From: Leptolinea sp. UBA5203
Lineage (GTDB): Bacteria > Chloroflexota > Anaerolineae > Anaerolineales > Anaerolineaceae
Assembly (NCBI GenBank): GCA_002412765.1
Contig: DHVR01000072.1
Span: 50,601 to 114,600 of the forward strand
Direction: 5' to 3'
DNA length: 64,000 nt
Part shown: piece after piece, positions 52,088 to 60,538 of the stretch
Numbering within the stretch: position 1 is the stretch's first letter
Layout: each line of letters opens with the position of its first letter
The notes under the pieces: generated by a model
The model's input: the letters and a program-made list of their open reading frames with translations, nothing else
What the model was told of the DNA's origin: nothing
The model's database searches: none
Position numbers and translations under genes: made by a program

Positions 52088-52580
52088 CAAATCCGCTCGG
52101 GTAGTCCTCCTTGGTATAGGAAACGAATTTAACGGAGATGATGCAGTTGGCCCGTGGGTGATCGAACACCTGAAAGGCCAACTGCCTTTTTTTGAAAATC
52201 TTCTCCTGATCAACGGATCCAATGCCCCGGAGAATTTCACCTCTCCCATCCGTAAATTTCAGCCGGATCTGGTCATCATGCTGGACGCCGCCGAGATGGG
52301 ACAGCCGGTAGGCAGCATCGACTGGGTGGATTGGGAACACACGGACGGTTTCAGTGCCTCCACCCATACCCTGCCCCCGCACGTGCTGGGCAAGTTCTTA
52401 CTCCAGGAACTGAAGACCCGCATCGCCGTTATCGGCGTGCAGGTTGAACAGGTGGAGTTTGATACGCCTATGTGCAAGGAAGTGCAGAGAGCGGGATTTG
52501 AATTGGAAAAAGAAATCACAGAGACTTTTACCCGATACTACCATAAAGAGTCTGACACAAAAGACAATCCAAATCCCTGA
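52026..52580 (+). CDS. [NiFe] hydrogenase maturation endopeptidase (HycI/HyaD-type)
   Basis: The 184-residue protein starts at the ATG at 52026, which has AAGGAAG upstream and lies inside the ferredoxin gene. The family motif is LLGIGNEFNGDDAVGPWV with the nickel-binding acidic residues, followed by LVIMLDAAEMG and THTLPPHVLGKFLL. It trims the large-subunit tail after metal insertion. Translation inside the previous gene suggests coupling. The Hyp proteins for NiFe assembly are not in this window. Confidence 0.9.
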   Translation: MSNSSWIKQLQETLKQVSKDNKSARVVLLGIGNEFNGDDAVGPWVIEHLKGQLPFFENLLLINGSNAPENFTSPIRKFQPDLVIMLDAAEMGQPVGSIDWVDWEHTDGFSASTHTLPPHVLGKFLLQELKTRIAVIGVQVEQVEFDTPMCKEVQRAGFELEKEITETFTRYYHKESDTKDNPNP

Positions 52581-52623
52581 CACCTCCATCAATTCGATCT
52601 ATAAATCAAGACACCCATAACTG

Positions 52624-52652
52624 TAGGGCGACCGCCGGTCGCCCTTTTTTTC
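52624..52652 (+). terminator. Terminator of the hydrogenase operon
   Basis: GGGCGACC at 52626 pairs with GGTCGCCC at 52637 across three bases, followed by T7. Confidence 0.9.
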
Positions 52653-52729
52653 AAAGCATATTTTTTTGAGATCAAAACTATTATCCATTCTGTAAAAATT
52701 AAGCTATATTATTAGTCAGGAGGGTATCC

Positions 52730-52881
52730 ATGGACATCAGCCAGATCGATCAATTCTCGCTCTGGTGAACCAAGACGCCTGCAAACTTGATATTTCAGTG
52801 GTTGTCTATTCCACTTTAGCGCCACCCTTGGTGAAGAACTTATATTTGTCACAAAATCCAGTAAGGAGCTATTTTTCATGA
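52730..52881 (+). pseudogene. Remnant of a MntA-type antitoxin gene
   Basis: A strong ribosome site (CAGGAGGG) precedes an ATG at 52730, but the frame stops after 12 codons. Another frame is open from 52732 to a TGA at 52879 that overlaps the HepT start as ATGA, the usual mntA-hepT arrangement. Its translation (KLDISVVVYSTLAPPLV) resembles the last strand of MntA nucleotidyltransferases. The GS...DxD catalytic core is missing, so a deletion plus frameshift is likely. Confidence 0.5.
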
Positions 52882-53204
52882 AAGATACTAAAGAGCTACT
52901 CAAGGATATGCTAAGAGCAATCGTAACAATACAATCTTATAGCATGCCAACCTACTCCATTTTTCTGGATGATGAAAGAACACTAGATGCAATCATCAAC
53001 AATCTACTTGATTTAGGAGAAGCTGCAAATCAGGTGCCGGAACAATTTCAATTATCACACCCTGAAATACCCTGGTCCTATATTATTGGGGTTAGTAAAA
53101 CAATCCTACATATTGATAAGCAAGCGAAAGCACAAATCGTTTGGAATCTCATTCAAAGAGATTTAATGGACCTAAAAAAACAATTAGTCCAAACTATCCT
53201 GTAA
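52878..53204 (+). CDS. HepT-like HEPN-domain protein with degenerate active site
   Basis: The 108-residue protein matches HepT: DERTLDAIINNLLDLGEAAN, PEIPWSYIIGVSKTILHIDK and IVWNLIQRDLMDLKKQL. The RNase motif of HEPN toxins (R-x4-6-H, usually RNRLVHGY) reads SKTILHID, so the Arg is lost and the Tyr is replaced. Together with the broken mntA in front, this looks like an inactive or decaying MntA-HepT toxin-antitoxin pair. The frame itself is intact. Confidence 0.75.
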   Translation: MKDTKELLKDMLRAIVTIQSYSMPTYSIFLDDERTLDAIINNLLDLGEAANQVPEQFQLSHPEIPWSYIIGVSKTILHIDKQAKAQIVWNLIQRDLMDLKKQLVQTIL

Positions 53205-53358
53205 TCATCCCCATCAGATACTTCTAAAAGTCCTTCATTCCATCAGCCAAAGCATACCGTCCCATACCCACCAGTGTAGACCAAACTTCGGATGAGTTCT
53301 GCATTCTCTCCCAATTCTATGTATAATTTAGATATGACAATCAAAAAGAGGGAAACCA

Positions 53359-54480
53359 GTGAAAGTTAATATCGGCGTACTCACTGCAGGCGGCGACAGC
53401 CCCGGATTGAACTCTGCCATCCGGGCGATTGGCAAGTCTGCTTATCAACAATTTGATGCCAAGGTGGTTGGTTTTTTGGATGGTTTTCGCGGTTTGATGC
53501 AGGATCGAACCATCCCCCTGGACAGCACCAGCCTATCCGGCATCCTTACCGTCGGCGGTACCATCCTCGGCACCAGCCGGGACAAACCCGATAACATGCT
53601 GGTTGGCAACAAAAAACTGGATATGACGGATGTCATGCTGGATGTGTATAAAAAACATCACCTGGACGTCCTGGTTTGTTTGGGCGGCGGCGGAACGCAA
53701 AAAGGCGCCTATACCCTGATGCAAAAAGGCATGAACATCATCACCCTCCCCAAAACTATTGATAATGACATTCCAGAAACCGATGTGACCTTCGGCTTTG
53801 ATACGGCTCTGGGCATTGCCACGGATGCCATTGACCGTCTGCACAGCACCGCCCACAGTCATCACCGCATCATTGTGGTGGAAATTATGGGGCACAATAC
53901 CGGCTGGCTGGCCCTGGGGGCTGGTGTTGCCGGCGGTGCGGATGTGATTCTCATCCCGGAAATTCCCTACGACGTTTCAAAAATCTCCGATGCCATTCTC
54001 TCGCGCAGCCGCAGCGGTAAACGCTTCAGTATCATCGCTGTCTCCGAGGGAGCTATTTCAGTCAATGATTTACAATCCCAAATGGACTTGATTTCCCAAA
54101 AACAGCAGGCCAATTCCAAAGAGGAAAAAAAACAGGTCTGTGAAGAAATTACCCAGTTTAATCAACATCAGAAAGAAAATGCATTCCGCCTGGCGAACAA
54201 ACTGGAAGAGACTACCGGACTGGAATCGCGAGTGACTATTCTGGGACATCTCCAGCGTGGCGGCGCCCCATCCGCCGGAGACCGAATGCTGGCTACACAG
54301 TTGGGTACAGCATGCATAGATTTAATTGATCAAAATATTTTCGGTGTCATGGTTGCCATTCAAGGCGGGTATACCTGCCCCATTCCCCTGGATTCCATCG
54401 TCGGACGCTGTAAATCTGTCCCACTGGACCATCCCTGGATCAAGAGTGCCCGCTATGTCGGGACCTGTCTGGGAGACTAA
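53359..54480 (+). CDS. pfkA: 6-phosphofructokinase (PfkA family)
   Basis: This enzyme phosphorylates fructose 6-phosphate in glycolysis. The 373-residue protein starts at a GTG (53359) after AGGGAAACC. Motifs: LTAGGDSPGLNSAIR, GTSRDKPD, PKTIDNDIPETDVTFGFDTA, MGHNTGWLALGAG and LGHLQRGGAPSAGDR. The phosphate-donor loop, usually GGDGT (ATP) or GGDDT (pyrophosphate), reads LGGGGTQKGA, with Gly at both variable positions, while the Lys in PKTIDND is typical of the pyrophosphate and group III enzymes. Donor specificity is uncertain. The length is longer than E. coli PfkA. Confidence 0.92.
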   Translation: MKVNIGVLTAGGDSPGLNSAIRAIGKSAYQQFDAKVVGFLDGFRGLMQDRTIPLDSTSLSGILTVGGTILGTSRDKPDNMLVGNKKLDMTDVMLDVYKKHHLDVLVCLGGGGTQKGAYTLMQKGMNIITLPKTIDNDIPETDVTFGFDTALGIATDAIDRLHSTAHSHHRIIVVEIMGHNTGWLALGAGVAGGADVILIPEIPYDVSKISDAILSRSRSGKRFSIIAVSEGAISVNDLQSQMDLISQKQQANSKEEKKQVCEEITQFNQHQKENAFRLANKLEETTGLESRVTILGHLQRGGAPSAGDRMLATQLGTACIDLIDQNIFGVMVAIQGGYTCPIPLDSIVGRCKSVPLDHPWIKSARYVGTCLGD

Positions 54481-54542
54481 AACAAATCCGGGTACCGCCA
54501 ATCGACTGATTGGCGGTCTCATTACAGCATTGAAGAGGAAAC

Positions 54543-56255
54543 ATGGAAAGATCCGTCCCAATTACCGGTTCAGAAGAAATTGCCCTATATTTGCAGACTA
54601 TCTATTCTTTGCTGCGCACCAGTACGGAAGTCAAGATCCGCACCCTGGAAGAAGTGCACATGCGTACCAATTCCTCCCTGCACACCCGCGCCCGCTCGGA
54701 TCAGCCGGATTTATCCGCCTTGATCTACAGTTGGCTGCGCATCCCTGACGTCCTGGGCGGGGTCAATTCCATCATCTTGGGACAGAGTATATCCATGTTT
54801 CAACAATACGGCTACGAGGATATCCTCGCCTGGAAGCCGGTAAGTGCCAAGGCCAGAAGACGAACCTGCTATTATGATGGAAAAGAAATCCTGGCCTGCA
54901 TCATCGCCAGCCGTTCGGATATTGACGACATCATCCCGGCCCTAACCGCCCTGCAAATTGAATGGAATAAACTCCATTTCCTCTTCTCGCAGTTATCGGT
55001 AAAAGAATTTGAAACAGTTCTGGAGACGCCTCCTACTCAGTGGCCTTCCATTCATCCGTTACTGGATGAGGATGCCGGCGATTTTGATCGCCTGCGCGTG
55101 GTCTGGAATGCGCAATTCAAGGAAAACCTGCAAGCCATCCGCAAACGTCCGCTCAATTTACGTGTTCAGCTGCTCAGCGGCTCTCTGACGGAATATCAGC
55201 GGGCTACCCGTCTGTGGACCAACAATATCATCGATGCCGAGCCTGAATTGGAACACCATCCGGTGTACTTCATCTCCAGCAACCCCCATAGCATCCCCAA
55301 TTTATTAACCGGTTTCGCCCTGCAAATCAAGGATGAGTTGCTGCAATATTTGGCCTCCACCGATCAAGTGGATTTATTAAAAGAATGGGAAAAACTTTGT
55401 AACAATCAGCCTGAAAATCAGGGCAATTTCCTCTATTATGTGCTTAAAAAGTATCAGCAATCCGCACAAGGAAAACACAGTATACAGGATCAATTGGAAG
55501 CCGAAAAAGCCTGCACCCTGACCCGCGTATCCAGTGCCTCATCCTTTGATATTGAAACTCAGGTGGTTGCTATGAATCGGCTGTGCGCTGGCGCACTGGA
55601 CCCTCGCGTACGGATTCCGGAAATTGACTTGCTTCAGGAAAGCAATGCCTACATCCTTAACATCGATTATCCGCTGGGGTTTGCGGCCTATCATATCCTC
55701 ACCAAGCTGGCGGAGAAAATTGGCCCCATCCAGGGTATCTACATCATGGGCAAAGCCGCCTCGTTGAACGGCAACATCGGCGATATCATCCTGCCCACAG
55801 TAGTCTTTGATGAACATTCCCGCAATACCTATATGTTCAAAAACGCCTTCCAGGGTGAGGATTTGACCCCCTATTTGCAGACCGGATCAGTTCTGGACAA
55901 TCAGAAAGCCGTCACCGTATTGGGCACCTATCTGCAAAACTCCAAGGTCATGGATATTATTTATCACGAAAGTTATACCGACCTGGAAATGGAAGCGGGG
56001 CCTTATCTCTCAGCCATCTATGAGATGTTCCGCCCCAAACGCCACCCGGTCAATGAGATCGTCTCTCTGCACCGCGTGACCTTTGACATTGGCATGCTGC
56101 ATTACGTCTCAGACACCCCCATGGGCAGGGGAGCCAATCTCGGTTCCGGTACCCTCTCCTACCAGGGCATTGAGCCCACCTACGCCACCAGCATCGCCAT
56201 TTTACGAAAAATCTTTGCCGCAGAAATTGCACGGTTAAAGAAGAAAAAGAAATAA
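54543..56255 (+). CDS. Large conserved unknown protein with nucleoside-phosphorylase-like C-terminus
   Basis: The 570-residue protein is not recognised by name (possibly DUF6909-like). It has no signal peptide or membrane helix. Residues of about 365-560 resemble the nucleoside phosphorylase fold: KIGPIQGIYIMGKAASLNGN, IGDIILPTVVFDEHSRNTY and, further on, YTDLEMEAGPYLSAIYEMF, like the MEG/MEMEA motif that binds ribose in that superfamily, then GRGANLGSGTLSYQGIEP. The N-terminal half has no clear family. It follows pfkA by 62 bases on the same strand. Confidence 0.5.
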   Translation: MERSVPITGSEEIALYLQTIYSLLRTSTEVKIRTLEEVHMRTNSSLHTRARSDQPDLSALIYSWLRIPDVLGGVNSIILGQSISMFQQYGYEDILAWKPVSAKARRRTCYYDGKEILACIIASRSDIDDIIPALTALQIEWNKLHFLFSQLSVKEFETVLETPPTQWPSIHPLLDEDAGDFDRLRVVWNAQFKENLQAIRKRPLNLRVQLLSGSLTEYQRATRLWTNNIIDAEPELEHHPVYFISSNPHSIPNLLTGFALQIKDELLQYLASTDQVDLLKEWEKLCNNQPENQGNFLYYVLKKYQQSAQGKHSIQDQLEAEKACTLTRVSSASSFDIETQVVAMNRLCAGALDPRVRIPEIDLLQESNAYILNIDYPLGFAAYHILTKLAEKIGPIQGIYIMGKAASLNGNIGDIILPTVVFDEHSRNTYMFKNAFQGEDLTPYLQTGSVLDNQKAVTVLGTYLQNSKVMDIIYHESYTDLEMEAGPYLSAIYEMFRPKRHPVNEIVSLHRVTFDIGMLHYVSDTPMGRGANLGSGTLSYQGIEPTYATSIAILRKIFAAEIARLKKKKK

Positions 56256-56349
56256 CCCCCGTACCCTGAGCTCCATCGAAGGGTAAAATCACGAGTCTTT
56301 GATGTAAAGACCAACTTCACCAAGTGTTTCCATAATCCGTCAAGGATAA

Positions 56350-56391
56350 AAAACTCCCCCCAAAATCCGATTGATTTAGGGGGAGTTTTAT
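56350..56391. terminator. Bidirectional terminator before the end of valS
   Basis: AAAACTCCCCC at 56350 pairs with GGGGGAGTTTT at 56379, flanked by A- and T-runs. It can stop both the plus-strand unknown gene and minus-strand valS. Confidence 0.8.
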
Positions 56392-56409
56392 AAATATGGG
56401 TTTTGTCAT

Positions 56410-59106
56410 TTACCCCAACTGCTGACGTAACTTCTCAGCGGTTTCCTTGAAGGTATCCAGGCGTTGGCGCTCTTTGTCAATGACCGCGGCGGGGGCTTTT
56501 TGACCGAAAGGGCTGCTCAATAAATCCTCCAGCCGTTTGATCTGTGCTTCAGTGTCAGCCAACTCGGCCAGCATACGTTCCTGCTCGGCCGCCTGATCCA
56601 CCACACCTTCCAGAGGCAGGTAAATCTCAATCCCGGAAACCACCAGGGAGACGGCATCCGTGGGCAGCACACCGGCCGTCTTGCGGATTTCCATCAACGC
56701 CGCATCCAAATGACACAGCGCCGCAATGGATTCGCGTTGTTCGTACACCACGTCATAACGCTCCCCAGCCACCAGAATAGCGGGGATTTTCTTGCCGGCT
56801 TGCACTTTCTTCTCCGCCCGGATGTTGCGCACCGTGCGCACTAACTCCATGATCAAGGCAAAGTCGGCAATCTTCTCCGCTTCCCAGGATTCCACCGGAC
56901 TTTCCACCGGCCAGGCAGCCGTCATTAAGGCTTCCCCCCAGCCCTGTTCGGGTGCTAGCAGCTCGGAATGTTCCTGGGCAGCGTCCCGCAGGTGACCCCA
57001 CAATTCCTCGGTTATGAAGGGAATAAAGGGGTGCAGCAAGCGCAGACAGGTATCCAGCACTTGCACCAGGGTGCGTGCGGTGTAAAAAGCGGTATCCCCG
57101 CCTTGATTCAATTGCAGTTTGGAAATTTCCACATACCAGTCGGCAAATTCCGCCCAGAAGAAATCGTAAATCTGGCGTCCGGCTTCTCCGTACTGATAAC
57201 TGGCAAACAAGCGTTCCACATCGCGAATTAATTGCTGCCGGCGTGCCCAAATATAGGAATCAGCCAGGGTCCATTGCGGCTTGCCTTGCGGCACTTTGGG
57301 GGCTTTCTCCAGCGCGCCCAACACATACCGCCCGGCATTCCAGATTTTATTGGCAAAGTTGCGCGTGGATTCCACTTTCTTGGTGCTCAGGCTCATATCG
57401 CTGCCGGGGGTGGAGCCCACCAGCAAGGTAAAGCGCAGCGCATCCGTGCCCAGTTCGTCCATCACTTCCAGCGGATCGATCACATTGCCCTTGGTCTTGC
57501 TCATCTTCTGGCCGTGCTCATCACGGATCAGGCCATGCAGATAAACGGTGTGGAACGGCGATTTGCCGGTAAACTCGATGCCGAACATAATCATACGCGC
57601 CACCCAGAAGAAGAGGATGTCGTATCCCGTTTCCATCACACTGGTGGGGTAGAAGTAATCCATGTCCGGGGTTTTGTTGGGCCAGCCCAGGGTGGAAAAC
57701 GGCCACAGACCGGAGGAGAACCAGGTATCCAGTACATCCGGATCCTGATTGAGCACTTGGCAGCCGCACTTCGGGCATTTTGTCGGGTCTTCACGGGTGA
57801 CGATTACCTCGCCGCACTCGTGACAGTACCACACCGGGATGCGGTGCCCCCACCACAACTGGCGGCTGATGCACCAATCCTGAATGTTCTCCATCCAGTT
57901 GTAATACACCTTGGCAAAATGATCCGGCACGATGCGAATGTCGCCATTCTTCACTGCGGCCAGGGCAGGCTCCGCCAGGGGTTTAATTTTCACAAACCAC
58001 TGAGTGGAGATCATCGGTTCAATAATCTCACCGCCGCGTTGGGAGCGGGGCACATTCAATTGATAAGGATCTTCCTTGATCACCAGACCGGCTTCCTTCA
58101 TGTCGGCCCACAATTTCTTGCGGCAATCAAAGCGATCCATGCCTTCGTACGGCCCGCCATTCTCATTGACCTTGGCGGCTCGATCCAGCATGCTGATCAT
58201 CGCCAGGCCGTGCTTCTCGCCGATCTCATAGTCATGCGGGTCATGCCCGGGGGTGATTTTCAGCGCACCGGTACCAAACTCGCGGTCCACGTATTCGTCC
58301 GCAATCACCGGAATCTCGCGATTCATGATCGGCACCAGCACTTTGCGGCCGATATATTTTTTGTAGCGCTCATCCTCAGGATGCACCGCCACGGCGGTAT
58401 CCCCCAGGATGGTTTCCGGCCGGGTGGTCGCCACAGGGATGAACTCCCCTTCGGCATCCGCCAGACGATATTTGAAATAATACAGCGTACCCGGTTCCTG
58501 GCTGTACTCCACTTCCAAATCGGAAACGGCAGTCTTCAGTCCGGGTGACCAGTTGATCAGGCGCGGTCCGCGATAGATCAATCCCTTCTCGTATAAGCGT
58601 ACAAAAGCCTCGCGCACTGCTTTGGAGAGTTGATCATCCAGGGTAAAGTGCTCGCGATCCCAATCACAGGAGGCACCCAGACGACGAATCTGCTGGGAGA
58701 TCATCCCGCCGTATTTCCGTTTCCATTCCCAGGTGGTCTCTTCAAACTTCTCGCGGCCCAGTTCTTCACGCGTGGTACCCTGAGCAATCAACATCTTTTC
58801 CACCTGCAATTGAGTGGCAATCCCGGCATGATCCGTTCCCGGCACCCATAAGGCCGAGAAACCCTTCATGCGGTGATAACGGATCATCAAATCTTCCATG
58901 GAGACGAACATGGCATGGCCCAGATGCAGATTCCCGGTAACGTTGGCGGGCGGGATGGCGACCACAAACGGTTTTACCTCGGGGGTAAAGCCGGCCTGGT
59001 TCGGATCATTGTGAGGCTTAAAATAGCCTTTCTGCTCCCACCAATCATACAAGCGGGTCTCGGTATTTTCAAAATCGTAGGTCTTGGGTAATTCTGGCTT
59101 TGCCAT
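56410..59106 (-). CDS. valS: Valyl-tRNA synthetase
   Basis: ValS charges tRNA-Val. From the ATG at 59106 (GGAGG upstream) it has 898 residues. Class I signatures: HLGHAM (HIGH) in NVTGNLHLGHAMFV and KMSKTKGNV. The editing domain contains TTRPETILGDTAVAVHP, and zinc-knuckle-like CHECGE and CPKCGCQVL lie in the insert. The C-terminal coiled-coil arm (LAELADTEAQIKRLEDLL) is present. It is regulated by an upstream T-box. Confidence 0.97.
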   Translation of the reverse strand: MAKPELPKTYDFENTETRLYDWWEQKGYFKPHNDPNQAGFTPEVKPFVVAIPPANVTGNLHLGHAMFVSMEDLMIRYHRMKGFSALWVPGTDHAGIATQLQVEKMLIAQGTTREELGREKFEETTWEWKRKYGGMISQQIRRLGASCDWDREHFTLDDQLSKAVREAFVRLYEKGLIYRGPRLINWSPGLKTAVSDLEVEYSQEPGTLYYFKYRLADAEGEFIPVATTRPETILGDTAVAVHPEDERYKKYIGRKVLVPIMNREIPVIADEYVDREFGTGALKITPGHDPHDYEIGEKHGLAMISMLDRAAKVNENGGPYEGMDRFDCRKKLWADMKEAGLVIKEDPYQLNVPRSQRGGEIIEPMISTQWFVKIKPLAEPALAAVKNGDIRIVPDHFAKVYYNWMENIQDWCISRQLWWGHRIPVWYCHECGEVIVTREDPTKCPKCGCQVLNQDPDVLDTWFSSGLWPFSTLGWPNKTPDMDYFYPTSVMETGYDILFFWVARMIMFGIEFTGKSPFHTVYLHGLIRDEHGQKMSKTKGNVIDPLEVMDELGTDALRFTLLVGSTPGSDMSLSTKKVESTRNFANKIWNAGRYVLGALEKAPKVPQGKPQWTLADSYIWARRQQLIRDVERLFASYQYGEAGRQIYDFFWAEFADWYVEISKLQLNQGGDTAFYTARTLVQVLDTCLRLLHPFIPFITEELWGHLRDAAQEHSELLAPEQGWGEALMTAAWPVESPVESWEAEKIADFALIMELVRTVRNIRAEKKVQAGKKIPAILVAGERYDVVYEQRESIAALCHLDAALMEIRKTAGVLPTDAVSLVVSGIEIYLPLEGVVDQAAEQERMLAELADTEAQIKRLEDLLSSPFGQKAPAAVIDKERQRLDTFKETAEKLRQQLG

Positions 59107-59415
59107 GTGTTCCTCCAAACTCAATTTTCCTTGAGTCCATGTTAAAATAAAAACCTTTCATCCCAGAGGACGAAAGGCCTGCTTCCGCGGTACCACCTCA
59201 ATTTGCCGTTTGACCGGCACACTCCCATCGGACCATCATCCGAGGTTCGCGCTAACGGGCGAGCCCGTGCTGTTCTACTCACATTTCTGCTTTCTTCAGC
59301 AACACTTCCTGAACGACTTCAACTGCGGTTACCAGAGGAACATTTCAGCGGCCTGTTCCCTCTCTGACTGAGCCCATGCAGTTTACTACTTCCAGAGGTT
59401 TTGGTTTATTTACTT
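59107..59415 (-). promoter_or_regulatory. T-box riboswitch leader of valS
   Basis: The leader contains the T-box sequence GGTGGTACCGCGG (59197-59185) and a terminator helix CCTTTCGTCC/GGGATGAAAGG with T5 (near 59179-59143). Upstream, a stem I-like structure is formed by AACTGC/GCAGTT with an upper helix GGAACA/TGTTCC; the internal loop on its 3' side reads GGTAACC, where GTA is a valine codon and a fitting specifier (59332-59330). Uncharged tRNA-Val would favour the antiterminator and raise valS expression. Confidence 0.88.
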
Positions 59416-59421
59416 GCTGTG

Positions 59422-59450
59422 ATTATACAGAAAGAGAGCGGGGGTGTCAA
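59422..59450 (-). promoter_or_regulatory. Consensus promoter of valS
   Basis: On the minus strand TTGACA (59450-59445) and TATAAT (59427-59422) are separated by exactly 17 bp. Transcription would start near 59415 and read through the T-box leader. Confidence 0.92.
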
Positions 59451-59504
59451 TGATGTTGGAAAAATAACGAGATATGGTAAAACCATTTATTTGGATAAAA
59501 AAAG

Positions 59505-59533
59505 TTGTATTAATGATGGAAATTTCGTATAAT
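59505..59533 (+). promoter_or_regulatory. Promoter of the ice-binding LPXTG gene
   Basis: TTGTAT at 59505 and TATAAT at 59528 have 17-bp spacing, 55 bases before the ATG. Confidence 0.7.
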
Positions 59534-59587
59534 TTTAATGATATTGTCCCTTGACAACGAGTCCTTTTTCTGATATCGGAGAAAAAA

Positions 59588-60511
59588 ATGGGCAAATTCA
59601 AGTATTTTGCAATAATAATCATCTTGGGTATGTTCCTGTCATTAGCTAGCCCATCCACCAATGTGTTTGCACGACCTCTCGGTCAAGCTGTCGTGCCTGC
59701 GGTAGGTCTGGGCACCGCTGAAGCATTTGCAGTTCTGGCCGGATCGGGTATCTCAAATACCAACGCGACTACTATCTCTGGGGATGTCGGATCATCGCCA
59801 ACTTCTACAGAAACTGGGTTTGGTTCGGTCACGTTTGCAAGTGGTGCAAACCATACTGACCCCGACCCTAATGATGCAGTCACGCAACAGGCCAAGCTAG
59901 ATTTGACAGCAGCCTACACCGATGCCGCGGGACGACCGTTTTCTGTTGTTCCTTCTGAACTCGGCTCGACAATGTTACTCCCTGGCGTTTATAAGAATAC
60001 TGCAACGAGTGACTTTCAGATAACCGGGGCATTGACGCTGGATGCCCAGGGGAACCCCTTCTCTGTCTTTATCTTCCAATCTGACACGACGCTGGTGACA
60101 GCGAGTAATAGTAGTGTAAACCTGATCAACGGTGCTAACGCCTGCTATGTCTTTTGGCAAGTCGGCTCTTCAGCCACACTTGGCACAGCCACTAGTTTTC
60201 AAGGAACTATCATGGCTGACCAATCCATTACTGATAATGGCGGCTCAACGGTCACCGGGAGATTATTAGCCAGTGTCGGAGCGGTTACTTTAAACAATAC
60301 CACCATAAATCGTCCAATCTGCCCTGTGCCAGAGCCGGATGAGGATGATGAAGGAGATAATGAGGATGCCATCAGTGCTTTACCGAGTACGGGTGGTGCT
60401 CCCATACAGAACTATGTATTACCCTGGAGTCTGGTAATGGCTGGCTGCTTGGGCGTTATGGCATTGGTTTTGAGCATTCGCGCATACCGCAAGACCTCTC
60501 GGCCAAAGTAA
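59588..60511 (+). CDS. DUF3494 ice-binding-like surface protein with LPSTG sorting signal
   Basis: The 307-residue precursor has a signal peptide (YFAIIIILGMFLSLASP), then a DUF3494 domain from about residue 40: LGTAEAFAVLAGSGISNTNA, TISGDVGSSP, LLPGVYKNTATSDF and VFWQVGSSATLGTATSFQG. These beta-helical domains bind ice in some bacteria and act as adhesion modules in others. The C-terminus has an acidic linker, LPSTGGAP, a hydrophobic helix (SLVMAGCLGVMALVLSI) and a basic tail: a sortase sorting signal. The sortase gene follows 27 bases later. Confidence 0.9.
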   Translation: MGKFKYFAIIIILGMFLSLASPSTNVFARPLGQAVVPAVGLGTAEAFAVLAGSGISNTNATTISGDVGSSPTSTETGFGSVTFASGANHTDPDPNDAVTQQAKLDLTAAYTDAAGRPFSVVPSELGSTMLLPGVYKNTATSDFQITGALTLDAQGNPFSVFIFQSDTTLVTASNSSVNLINGANACYVFWQVGSSATLGTATSFQGTIMADQSITDNGGSTVTGRLLASVGAVTLNNTTINRPICPVPEPDEDDEGDNEDAISALPSTGGAPIQNYVLPWSLVMAGCLGVMALVLSIRAYRKTSRPK

Positions 60512-60538
60512 AATGGCATTATTGTACGAATCATAAAC

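Noticed and set aside
57232..58548. 438-codon open frame opposite valS
   Set aside because: It lies wholly antisense to a highly conserved valS, has no ribosome site and its translation is rich in His/Gly/Ala typical of a shadow frame.
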